Assembly (NCBI GenBank): GCA_026996955.1
Contig: JALWJV010000083.1
Span: forward strand, 1-23,818
Direction: 5' to 3'
Origin: Deltaproteobacteria bacterium
GTDB taxonomy: Bacteria > Desulfobacterota > Dissulfuribacteria > Dissulfuribacterales > QOAL01
Length of the DNA: 23,818 nt
The translations under genes and the position numbers were made by a program. A model generated the notes under the pieces. It searched no databases, was not told the DNA's origin, and was given only the letters and a program-made list of their open reading frames with translations. Positions 15,199 to 23,237 of this stretch are shown piece by piece; position 1 is the stretch's first letter, and every line of letters begins with the position of its first letter.

Positions 15199-15213
15199 GT
15201 TTCAGAATGAAAC
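15199..15213. promoter_or_regulatory. Probable activator binding site 2
   Basis: GTTTCAGAATGAAAC is a perfect 6-3-6 palindrome about 250 bases upstream of the sigma-54 promoter. It is 81 bases, close to a whole number of helical turns, from the matching site at 15118-15132. It lies just beyond the 3' end of the activator gene. Confidence 0.55.
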
Positions 15214-15260
15214 AGGGCGAGGTGCGGGGTGATTCAGGGAGGTGCGCCTTGAGGTCTGGT

Positions 15261-16628
15261 TCAGGTCTTGTCCTTTTTGTCCAGGCCAAACTGTTTCATG
15301 CGTCTCCACAGGGTTGTACGTGGTAGTTTCAGTATGTCACTTGCAAGCTTTTTGTTATAGCCTGTCTTCTCCAGGACTCGCGTAATGTGCTGTTTTTCAA
15401 CCTCCTCCAGGGATATCAGAGATTCTTCACCCAGATCTCCCCAGGCAAGGTCCCTGATTGATTCAGGCAGGTCTTTCAGGGAAATTTCCGTTCCTTCGCA
15501 CAGGGCAACTGCCCTTTGAATCATGTTTTCAAGTTCCCTGACGTTTCCCGGGAAGTTGTAGCTCATCAGATGTTTCAGCGCCCCTTTGGAGATTCCCTTT
15601 ACGTCCTTGTCAAATGCCTTGTTGAATTTCTTGATGAAGTGCCTTACAAGGAGCGGAATATCAGAGCGGCGCTCTGCCAGGCTGGGAAGCTGAATGCGCA
15701 CCACATTTAGCCTGTAGTAGAGGTCTTCCCTGAATGTACCTTTGGCTATGGCCTTTTTAAGATCCCGATTGGTAGCAGCAATTATACGAATATCAAGGTC
15801 AATGGGCTTGTTGCCTCCCACCCTTAGCACCTGCCTTTCCTGAAGGACGTGCAGCAGTTTGACCTGCATTGGCATGGACATTTCGCCAATCTCATCCAGC
15901 AGCACAGTTCCCCCTGCGGCAGTTTCAAAAAGGCCTTTCTTGGTGGTGTTGGCGCCAGTAAATGCCCCTCTTTCATGTCCGAAAAGTTCACTGCAGATCA
16001 GCTCTTCTGTAAAACCTCCGCAGTTAAAATAGACAAAGGGCTGGTCCCTGCGCTGGCTTAAGTCATGTATTGCCTTTGCCACCATCTGTTTACCAGTGCC
16101 TGTCTCCGCCTCAAGCAGGACGTTACAGTTGACCATTGAGACTTTCTGGACAATATTAAAAATTTCCTGCATGGCAGGGCTTGCTCCGACAAACCCGGGG
16201 ATGAGACCATCTCCGTGAAGGGCAAGCTCCTGCTGGCGCTTCTCCTCCCGTCTGAGGATCTTCTCCTTTACCCGATCCACCATCTGGCAGATGTCACGCT
16301 TCCTGCATGGTTTGGTCAGGTAATGGAATGCCCCCAACCGGGTTGCATCTACTGCGGATTCTATGGTGGCGTGGCCGGTAACAATAATGGCCTCTGTATC
16401 AGGATATACTTCCTTCAGGGTCTTTAGGATCTCAATGCCGTTTATATCAGGAAGGACAAGATCCAGCAGTGCAATATTGTAGGGAGATGAGCGGATATCA
16501 CGGAGAAACGACTGCCCGTCTGCATATGCTGTAACGCTGTACCCCTCTTTTTCCAGGAAGCGTTTTATCATGCTCCGGGCACTCTGTTCGTCATCAACTA
16601 CTGCTATTTTCAGTCTCATCTCCTGCAT
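15261..16628 (-). CDS. NtrC-family sigma-54-dependent response regulator
   Basis: The protein has 455 residues with three domains. A receiver domain (about 5-120) has D12, D13 and phospho-acceptor D56 in LLDLVLPD. A sigma-54 AAA+ domain (about 150-385) has the nucleotide loop EAETGTGK, the sigma-54 contact loop ERGAFTGA, Walker B GGTVLLDEIGEM and the FREDLYYRLNV region. A Fis-type helix-turn-helix ends the chain (NKKLASDILKLPRTTLWRRM). When phosphorylated it should hydrolyse ATP to open sigma-54 promoter complexes. The nucleotide loop departs slightly from the usual GESGTGKE. The start overlaps the kinase gene by 35 bases. Its likely target is the adjacent promoter at 14946-14962 through the palindromes at 15118-15213. 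Confidence 0.95.
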   Translation of the reverse strand: MQEMRLKIAVVDDEQSARSMIKRFLEKEGYSVTAYADGQSFLRDIRSSPYNIALLDLVLPDINGIEILKTLKEVYPDTEAIIVTGHATIESAVDATRLGAFHYLTKPCRKRDICQMVDRVKEKILRREEKRQQELALHGDGLIPGFVGASPAMQEIFNIVQKVSMVNCNVLLEAETGTGKQMVAKAIHDLSQRRDQPFVYFNCGGFTEELICSELFGHERGAFTGANTTKKGLFETAAGGTVLLDEIGEMSMPMQVKLLHVLQERQVLRVGGNKPIDLDIRIIAATNRDLKKAIAKGTFREDLYYRLNVVRIQLPSLAERRSDIPLLVRHFIKKFNKAFDKDVKGISKGALKHLMSYNFPGNVRELENMIQRAVALCEGTEISLKDLPESIRDLAWGDLGEESLISLEEVEKQHITRVLEKTGYNKKLASDILKLPRTTLWRRMKQFGLDKKDKT

Positions 16629-18072
16629 TATCAGAGTCGTCCTTGATGTTTTCAGAGGCTATGGGCAGAAAAATTGAAAAGGTGGTACCTGTTCCCGGTT
16701 TGCTCTTTACTTCCAGGTGACCACCATGTTTCTTGATTATGCTGTAAACGATGGAAAGTCCCAGGCCCGTTCCCTTGCCAACGGCCTTGGTAGTAAAAAA
16801 CGGATCGAATATTTTGTCAATCTTGTCCTGGGGGATGCCCTCTCCTGAGTCACTCACGTCAATTCTTATAAATCCCTCGGGTTCTTCCCGTGTGTCAACG
16901 TGGATAAGCCCTCCACCAGGCATTGCCTGTATTGCGTTTAGGAACAGGTTCAGGAAGACCTGTTGAAGTTTGTGGCTGTCGCCAAGTATTTTAGGCAGGT
17001 TTTCTCCAACGCAAGTTTCAAGGTGGACTCCTTTTATCTTGAGCTCATTTTCAATAAGCTGGGCAGTGCTGTCAATAACATCCTTGATGCTTATAAGAGA
17101 GATTGAGGGCGCCTTTTCTCTGGAAAATTCAAGCAGATTGCGGACTATCTTGCTTGCGCGTTCTGTCTGGGCCATGATGTCTTCAAGGATCTCCTTGATC
17201 TCCTCCTTGTCAAGGTCGTCAAATTCTTCAAGTATTGTGTCAGTGGAAAGAGAGATGTTATTTAATGGATTGTTGAGTTCATGGGCAATCCCGGATGAAA
17301 ATGTACCGATGGCCGCAAGTTTTTTCGACTGCAGAACCTCTTCCTGCTTTATTTCAAGTTCCTTTGCCATCTTGTTAAAGGCGTGAATAAGCTCAGTAAT
17401 TTCGTCCTGGCGGTTTGCAGCATCTTCAATCGGTTCGAAGCGGTCTTCCAGCAGGTCCCTGGTTGCCTTTTGCAGGACTTCTAGGCGTTCAAGCACATTC
17501 TTTGTTTGTATCTGAACCGCAATGACAAAAAGGACGATGAAAACGCCTGGTATAATGGTAAAGCCGTACAGAATCATGATAAGCCCTTCATGAATTTGAT
17601 GATTCTGCACCGCCAGGATTTTTTCGCACAGGCTCAACATGGTCCTGCCGTAAATTCTTAGCTCAGAGCCGTTGAACCTTGCACCCTTCTGGGCATATTG
17701 CCAGACCAGTGTCTCGTAGTTTTCAAGGGCAATCCTGAACTCCTTGTATGCCCCTTCACCGGCAAGCCTAATGATTTCATCAACCATCTGCTCGGATTCT
17801 TCATCCACAAGTCTCAAGTATTCCTGTAGGTGTTCAAGATTATTTGAGCCTATCCCAAGCAGAATATCCTTTTCGTACCTTCTTACCTCAAGGACATTGT
17901 GGAAGAGGTTGTTCACCCTCTCTATACTTTCAAGTTGTTGCTCAAGTGAGAGTATCTGCCACGAATATGCGGTAACAAGGATGGTAATGAAGGTGAAAAC
18001 TAAAAAATTCAGCATCAGGAGTCGCTGACGAATGGTCAGGCCCATTAGTTTTTCCTGAATTGCTTTGAACAT
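16594..18072 (-). CDS. Membrane sensor histidine kinase, partner of the sigma-54 activator
   Basis: The protein has 492 residues from ATG 18072 (MFKAIQEKLMGL); a longer start at 18114 is possible but has no better ribosome binding site. Membrane helix 1 (about 17-36) and helix 2 (about 163-187) enclose a mostly helical periplasmic sensor of roughly 125 residues. A HAMP region follows (about 188-245), then the dimerisation domain with H264 in GIAHELNNPLNNIS. The ATPase domain has the N box (FLNLFLNAIQAMPGGG), G1 (DSGEGIPQDKID) and G2 (GKGTGLGLSIVY). No PAS domain is visible, so the signal is presumably sensed in the periplasm or membrane. It overlaps the regulator gene, so the two form a cognate pair. 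Confidence 0.94.
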   Translation of the reverse strand: MFKAIQEKLMGLTIRQRLLMLNFLVFTFITILVTAYSWQILSLEQQLESIERVNNLFHNVLEVRRYEKDILLGIGSNNLEHLQEYLRLVDEESEQMVDEIIRLAGEGAYKEFRIALENYETLVWQYAQKGARFNGSELRIYGRTMLSLCEKILAVQNHQIHEGLIMILYGFTIIPGVFIVLFVIAVQIQTKNVLERLEVLQKATRDLLEDRFEPIEDAANRQDEITELIHAFNKMAKELEIKQEEVLQSKKLAAIGTFSSGIAHELNNPLNNISLSTDTILEEFDDLDKEEIKEILEDIMAQTERASKIVRNLLEFSREKAPSISLISIKDVIDSTAQLIENELKIKGVHLETCVGENLPKILGDSHKLQQVFLNLFLNAIQAMPGGGLIHVDTREEPEGFIRIDVSDSGEGIPQDKIDKIFDPFFTTKAVGKGTGLGLSIVYSIIKKHGGHLEVKSKPGTGTTFSIFLPIASENIKDDSDNAGDETENSSS

Positions 18073-18203
18073 AACCTCTTTTCTCCTTGCGCGGGAAATT
18101 GTATATGTAAGCATCTATATTGCGCATCACGGAGTGGTGCAATGATAAAAATAAAAAAATGCCAATAACTACCATTAAAAATTTTATGCCGACTTTTAAC
18201 AAC

Positions 18204-18230
18204 TAAAAAGCCCGGCTAAATGGCCGGGCT
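18204..18230 (-). terminator. Terminator after the tandem-Usp gene
   Basis: On the minus strand, AGCCCGGC and GCCGGGCT (18209-18216 with 18223-18230) form an 8-bp stem with a six-base loop, followed by TTTTTAG. It ends transcription of the Usp/permease block before the histidine kinase gene. Confidence 0.85.
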
Positions 18231-18260
18231 AGGATTCTTATAATATTTATTGTTGCGCTT

Positions 18261-19217
18261 CTAATTTGATGTAACCAGTACAATGGTCTGAGACGGGCAT
18301 CTGCTGATGATCCTTGATGATACACTTCCCATGAAGAGTTCCTTTAATGCGCCTCGCTCCCTTCTGCCCATGAATATCAGGTCAACATTGTGTTTCTTAA
18401 CAAGGTCACTCAGGACCTCCGCCGGCTCTCCAAGTGATACAGACCTGATTATTTTATTTTCTGGAATTCCGTGCCCCAGTAATTTATTTAAGGCATCATC
18501 TACCGGCTCCACATTTATAGTCTGTTCAGAACCTTCAGTGAGTGTTTCACTGAACTTAGCTGTATCAAGTACATGAGCTATGATAATTTTCTGAATACTT
18601 TCCCCGCAGGCTTGGGCAAGAAGGCATGCCCTGTCCAGGGCCTCCCTGGAATTTTTGGAGCCATCTACTGCAACCAGGCAACTTGTAGGAGGACAGCTTA
18701 GTGGAGCAGTGCCATGTGCTGCTGAAAGATAGATGGTGGCATTCACATCACGATGAAGAATTCCCGCAGCTACACTTCCAACAAACATGCTTGCCACTGT
18801 GGATTTGTCACTTCTTTGTAGCACAAGGGATGTATAGCCGCTCTCGTTAACAGTCTTTACAATCTGATCAACTGGTTCACCATCCAGTACCATAATATCC
18901 ACCGGTGTTTTAATGCCTTGGGATTTTAACTCCTGGCTAATCTTCTCCAATACCGGCTTTACATGGGTTTCAATGTAGGGCTGCCTGAGTTTTTTGAATT
19001 GTTCCGTGGAAATTAGCTGGCCTGCCCTTATATCAATATTGACCATGTGTTCACTAAGGTATTTGCCGCCGGTAACGTGCAGCAGAGTTATTTTCTCAAT
19101 GTGCTGGTCAAGCATTAATGCAACGCATTTCATAAGCTGCACTGCTTGGGTATTATCCCCGTCAATATCAACAGGCATAAGGATTTTTTTGAGGATGTTG
19201 TCTTTGTTTACGTTCAT
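18261..19217 (-). CDS. Tandem universal stress protein (two UspA domains)
   Basis: The protein has 318 residues. The first Usp domain (about 9-165) begins KKILMPVDIDGDNTQAV. The second (about 178-318) begins SCLVAVDGSKNSREALDRAC and ends with the ATP-binding signature MGRRERGALKELFMGSVSSR, an intact G-x2-G-x9-G-S. In the first domain the matching segment is SDKSTVASMFVGSVAAGIL, which lacks the first glycines. The C-terminal half should therefore bind ATP and the N-terminal half perhaps not. It starts 15 bases after the stop of the ArsB/NhaD-like permease, with GGGAGGAG before the ATG, so the two are co-transcribed. Usp proteins linked to permeases often modulate transport in response to energy status; a role here is inference. 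Confidence 0.9.
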   Translation of the reverse strand: MNVNKDNILKKILMPVDIDGDNTQAVQLMKCVALMLDQHIEKITLLHVTGGKYLSEHMVNIDIRAGQLISTEQFKKLRQPYIETHVKPVLEKISQELKSQGIKTPVDIMVLDGEPVDQIVKTVNESGYTSLVLQRSDKSTVASMFVGSVAAGILHRDVNATIYLSAAHGTAPLSCPPTSCLVAVDGSKNSREALDRACLLAQACGESIQKIIIAHVLDTAKFSETLTEGSEQTINVEPVDDALNKLLGHGIPENKIIRSVSLGEPAEVLSDLVKKHNVDLIFMGRRERGALKELFMGSVSSRIISRCPSQTIVLVTSN

Positions 19218-19232
19218 GTCACTCCTCCCTCT

Positions 19233-21014
19233 TTAGTATGCAAGCAGCAGCCATACGTTGGCAATAGCCACGCTGATTATCATATAAGGAAACGCCACCT
19301 TCATGAATCCTATGAACTTCATGGGATATCCAGCGGATTCTGCAATACCAATGGTAACAACATTGGCACTTGCACCGATCATGGTGCCATTTCCACCAAA
19401 GCACGCGCCAAAGGCCAAGGCCCACCAAAGAACACCCGACTGTGCCCCTGGAATTACCTGAGTGAGGTATGCAACAATGGGGAGCATGGTTGCGGTAAAC
19501 GGAATGTTGTCCACAAAGGCGCTCATTATTGCTGAAACCCACAGTATGAGACAGATTGATGCAACGAGGTTTCCGTGGGATAGATGAAGTACCCAGTCTG
19601 CAACGATGTCCAGAAGGCCGGTGTCTTCAACTGCTCCAACAAGAATAAACAGGAACATGAAGAATAGTAGAGTGGTCCACTCGATATCTTTTTCTATCAA
19701 TTCCAGCAGGTCAATTTTCTTGGTTACAAGTCCGTAGGTAAAGAGGAGGGCCGCACCGAACAGTGCTGCAATGGAGACCTCCATGTGCAGCACTCCGTGG
19801 GTAAGAAACATGGCAATAACCATGGACATGATGATTAGGCCCACTGTCAGTAGGGTGCCATCGGTGATCTGGTACTCCTCACGGAGCTTTGCAATAAATG
19901 CCTGAATATCAGTTACCGTTGCCTTCTTGTATTCGCCTCCATAGACCAGCTTGGTATAACCAAAGAGCACCACCATCGAGACCAGGCATACCGGAGCAAG
20001 ATTTACAACGAAATCCATGAAGGTAAGCCCGGCGTAGGAGCCAATCATGATGTTCGGCGGGTCACCTATCAGGGTGGCTGTGCCGCCTATGTTTGACGCC
20101 AGTATTTCCGGAAGCAACAGGGCTATTGGGGATATACCTAGGGATAGAGCAATTTCTATTGATACAGGTGTAAGCAGCAGCATGGTGGTGACATTATCCA
20201 GGAATGCCGACGCAACTGCCGTAAAAGACATGAGGATTATGGAGAGAATAATGACATTGCCCCTTGCAAGCTGGTAGCACTTGTAGGCGCACCATTGAAA
20301 TACACCCGTGTGTTTCAATATCCCCACTATTATCATCATACCCATAAGCAGAAATATAACATTCATGTCTATGGCATGAATGGCGCTTTCGTAGGAGAGT
20401 ATGTGGTATTCAGGATTAAATGAGCCAAGGGTGTAACTTATTACCAGCATTGTGGATGCACCGAGCATTGCAGCAAGGGTACGGTGCAGGAGCTCAAAGG
20501 AGATGAGGATATAAGCAAGAATGAAGACAACTGTTGCTATCCAGAAGGCAGGTCCAAGGGTGCGTTTTATCTCCACATGGGCAGTTGCTGCAAGCCCGTG
20601 CTTTCCTGTGGCAAGGTCTTTGATTTCAACCCTGGTCCTCTCATAGCTTGGCTTGTATGCCTCCACTTCAATGTTGGCGTGTTTGCTGCTTCCTTCTGGT
20701 ACCTGAAATTCTGCCTGGAATGTGCCGTCACGCTCTGTTGTTATTCCCTGCTCTCCGTGTCCGCCATGACCAGAATGGGGAGGCTCAAGGGCTTTGCCAT
20801 TGAAAAATATGGTTATCTTAGCGTCCCCTACGCCTGCCCCGTGTGGATTTACAATTTTCCCAAATACTACAAGCTGTTCATGGGCATTCCCGACTTCATG
20901 GCCTTGTCCTGCTGACGCATAGGTCACTGCCTCCCCGATTAAAAGTACAATAAATAGTGCCAGAATGCATTGCAGCAGACCTGCTGTGCAGAACCTTTTG
21001 CGTGTAATATCCAT
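19233..21014 (-). CDS. ArsB/NhaD-type (ion transporter superfamily) permease with an N-terminal periplasmic beta-sandwich domain
   Basis: The protein has 593 residues. A signal-like helix (about 10-33) is followed by an exported domain of about 110 residues resembling a carboxypeptidase-regulatory/Ig-like fold (VVFGKIVNPHGAGVGDAKIT, ERDGTFQAEFQVPEG), with a His/Gly-rich stretch HSGHGGHGEQG. The membrane part (about 155-593) has some eleven helices and family motifs: FLDNVTTMLLLTPVSIEIAL, IGDPPNIMIGS and a second-half repeat VDNIPFTATMLPIVA. IGDPPNI is typical of the ArsB/P-protein group, close to NhaD Na+/H+ antiporters. The substrate could be Na+/H+ or an anion; it cannot be decided here. 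AAGGAG ten bases upstream fixes the start. It is co-transcribed with the Usp gene 15 bases downstream and lies 249 bases after another permease gene. Confidence 0.85.
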   Translation of the reverse strand: MDITRKRFCTAGLLQCILALFIVLLIGEAVTYASAGQGHEVGNAHEQLVVFGKIVNPHGAGVGDAKITIFFNGKALEPPHSGHGGHGEQGITTERDGTFQAEFQVPEGSSKHANIEVEAYKPSYERTRVEIKDLATGKHGLAATAHVEIKRTLGPAFWIATVVFILAYILISFELLHRTLAAMLGASTMLVISYTLGSFNPEYHILSYESAIHAIDMNVIFLLMGMMIIVGILKHTGVFQWCAYKCYQLARGNVIILSIILMSFTAVASAFLDNVTTMLLLTPVSIEIALSLGISPIALLLPEILASNIGGTATLIGDPPNIMIGSYAGLTFMDFVVNLAPVCLVSMVVLFGYTKLVYGGEYKKATVTDIQAFIAKLREEYQITDGTLLTVGLIIMSMVIAMFLTHGVLHMEVSIAALFGAALLFTYGLVTKKIDLLELIEKDIEWTTLLFFMFLFILVGAVEDTGLLDIVADWVLHLSHGNLVASICLILWVSAIMSAFVDNIPFTATMLPIVAYLTQVIPGAQSGVLWWALAFGACFGGNGTMIGASANVVTIGIAESAGYPMKFIGFMKVAFPYMIISVAIANVWLLLAY

Positions 21015-21263
21015 TCTTAACCGCTCCTTTCAATACAGGCAGATTAAGCCCAAGATTAGTCCTGGAGGTGTTTCCAGAGAAAAACAGCAATTTAATTTGG
21101 TTCAACCTAGGCCAATCTGCTCTGCTTCAATAATTGATAACTGCATGGTCTTGTATATCTGTATCGGAATTATTGTTTTTTTCAAAAATGTTTAAGTAAC
21201 TATTCCAGATTTTTCGTGAATGCTACCTTGGCACGGTTCGCAGAAGAGCGCTTTATTGTACTG

Positions 21264-23237
21264 TTAGTAGAAGAGGTACAGCATTCCAATCAGAACTACC
21301 AGGAAGAGTATTGTCATGCCGGCACCGGCCTTGGCGTAATCCACAGTTCTGTAGCCACCTGGACGCATTATAAGTGCGTTTACCTGGTGGGTGGGCAGGA
21401 CAAATGTGTTGGAGGCTGCTATGGCAACAACCATAGCTGTGATCCGTGGATCAGAACCGGCCTGGACAGCCATTGACATGCAGAGAGGCACAAGGAGCAC
21501 TGTTGCGCCCACGTTTGACACAACAAGGGTAAAGAACGATGTGAGCAGCCCAACCACCAGAAGGAACACAATGTTTGGCACAGTTCCTATGGCATTCATA
21601 ATTGTGGTTGCAATCCACTCTGCTGCACCGGTCTTCTGAAATGCCAGGCCCAGCGGTATGAGGCCGCCAAGCAGAAAGACAGTCATCCAGTCAACTGACT
21701 GGTATGCCTCATCAACAGAGAGCACCTTGGTGAGTATCATGCCAAGTGCCCCTGTAAGCAGACAGACTGAAAGCGACAATTTCATGGGGAAGCCAAGGGC
21801 TGCAGTTATGGGCTCAAAACCCATAACAAGGGTAATGGCAACAATCAGCCAGAAAACAGCTATCTTGGCCTTGTCTTCCCTCATTATTTCACCCTGTATC
21901 TCAGTGGTGAAGGCAAATGTCTTGTGTTCCTTCAGGGCATGGAAACTCTCCCAGCGTCCGAACAGCAGGAGTGCATCACCTGGTTTTAGCGGCACCTCGG
22001 TAATGTTTTGGAACTGGCATTGGGCATCACGGCAGAGGACAACCGGGACTACCTGTGTGGACCGGCGGAAGTGTACCTCCTTCAAGGTTTTTCCAATGAG
22101 TTCAGAGCGCGGAGAAACTATACCCTCCACAAGGCCCGCATTGTTGGGAGAGAAATCTTCGGCAAAGACCTCAAGGTCATCCTTGATTTTCCACCCCATG
22201 TCCCTGGCACATCTTTTAACACTGTCCTCATTTCCAATGATGGCAATGGTGTCACCAGGGAAGATTCTGTCGTCACGGGAGGGAGCAAAGTTTTTGTCTC
22301 TGGTTTCAGGATTATATATTCCCACAATGGATACGCGGTATCTGGTGCGCACGTGCAGTTGCTGAATTGTAGCCGGTTTGAAGTCTTCCGGAACCTCAAG
22401 TTCAAACAGACCTGCAATTTCCTGATAGGTGTCTGCTATTGAGGCAGGAACCAGGCTGGCATCTTCCTGTCCACCGGTTTTGGGGAGGATGAATCGGCCA
22501 ACAAGTATGAAGTACAGAATTGCTGATGCCACCAGGGCTATACCAATCGGGGTCTGAGTGAACAGGCCAAGGGGTTCTACCTGCACACCGAGAAGGCCCA
22601 GCTGGTTGGACTGGTCAATAAGGTCATTCAGGAGGATAGTAGGGCTTGCACCAACAAGCGTGATGGTTCCACCTATGATTGCACAAAAACCCATTGGCAT
22701 AAGTATCCGGGATACGGGGATGCCCGTCTGTTTACTTATACGGATGGCAGCAGGCATGAACAGGGCAGCGGCACCTATGTTCTGCATAAAACTGGAGATA
22801 AAGGCAACTGTTGCAGAGATAAGGGTCATTATCCTGGTTTCAGATTTTCCTGCAATTTTAAGTATATTTCTGGCAAGGACATTCATGCAGCCGGTCTTGT
22901 CCAACCCGGCTCCAATGATAATTACTGCTATAATTGAAACAACGGCGTTACTGGATAGTCCGCTTATGGCCTCTTTGGGTGAAACTACACCAAGTATGGG
23001 AAGGCATGACATCATTATCCAGCCAACAACATCCACCCTGACCCATTCAAAGATGAACATCAGGATTGCCAGACCCAGGACTGCCATCACGATGCCCATG
23101 TCCTTGGTAAACGGGATTTTTGTGGCGGTTTCAGAGGCAGAAGCCCCGTCTCCTGCCATGGTCATGCTTGAAACTGTAAATATCATAATGAGGATTACCC
23201 CCAACATCCCCAGTAGTTTAGCTTTCCCCGTATTCAT
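21264..23237 (-). CDS. SLC13/DASS-type anion permease with two TrkA-C (RCK-C) domains
   Basis: The protein has 657 residues. A signal-like N-terminus (about 8-28) is followed by a first membrane block (about 45-255) with SFMQNIGAAALFMPAAIRIS and GGTITLVGASPTILLND. A cytoplasmic insert of about 190 residues follows, holding two TrkA-C-like beta-alpha domains: VRTRYRVSIVGIYNPETRD with FPGDTIAIIGNEDSV, then LIGKTLKEVHFRRSTQVVPV with LKPGDALLLFGRWES. A second membrane block ends LFLVVLIGMLYLFY. This layout is that of SLC13-type permeases such as the SLT sulfate transporters and the SAC1-like group; regulation by a ligand of the RCK-C domains is likely. Sulfate is a reasonable but unproven substrate. 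AAGGAGG seven bases before the ATG supports the start. A transcript could continue into the ArsB/NhaD-like gene. Confidence 0.88.
   Translation of the reverse strand: MNTGKAKLLGMLGVILIMIFTVSSMTMAGDGASASETATKIPFTKDMGIVMAVLGLAILMFIFEWVRVDVVGWIMMSCLPILGVVSPKEAISGLSSNAVVSIIAVIIIGAGLDKTGCMNVLARNILKIAGKSETRIMTLISATVAFISSFMQNIGAAALFMPAAIRISKQTGIPVSRILMPMGFCAIIGGTITLVGASPTILLNDLIDQSNQLGLLGVQVEPLGLFTQTPIGIALVASAILYFILVGRFILPKTGGQEDASLVPASIADTYQEIAGLFELEVPEDFKPATIQQLHVRTRYRVSIVGIYNPETRDKNFAPSRDDRIFPGDTIAIIGNEDSVKRCARDMGWKIKDDLEVFAEDFSPNNAGLVEGIVSPRSELIGKTLKEVHFRRSTQVVPVVLCRDAQCQFQNITEVPLKPGDALLLFGRWESFHALKEHKTFAFTTEIQGEIMREDKAKIAVFWLIVAITLVMGFEPITAALGFPMKLSLSVCLLTGALGMILTKVLSVDEAYQSVDWMTVFLLGGLIPLGLAFQKTGAAEWIATTIMNAIGTVPNIVFLLVVGLLTSFFTLVVSNVGATVLLVPLCMSMAVQAGSDPRITAMVVAIAASNTFVLPTHQVNALIMRPGGYRTVDYAKAGAGMTILFLVVLIGMLYLFY

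Larger units (their letters stand above)
14603..15260. other. 658-bp regulatory region without a credible long gene
   Basis: This stretch separates the transporter operon from the activator gene. It holds a sigma-54 promoter (14946-14962, minus strand), palindromic GTTTCA/TGAAAC sites upstream of it, and a leader of about 330 bases before the transporter ATG. The leader contains a mini-ORF and an imperfect 9-bp stem at about 14710-14732 (TCCAGGCCA with TGGCCAGGA). Open frames of 70-80 codons occur on both strands here, but they lack ribosome binding sites and have unnatural composition. Confidence 0.7.

Noticed and set aside
14789..15289. Open frames of 73 and 78 codons on opposite strands in the regulatory region
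   Set aside because: They lack ribosome binding sites, have no family resemblance, and cover the sigma-54 promoter and palindromes.
21229..21244. TGGCACG on the plus strand as a second sigma-54 promoter
   Set aside because: The GC that should form the -12 element is two bases too close, and no plus-strand gene lies downstream.
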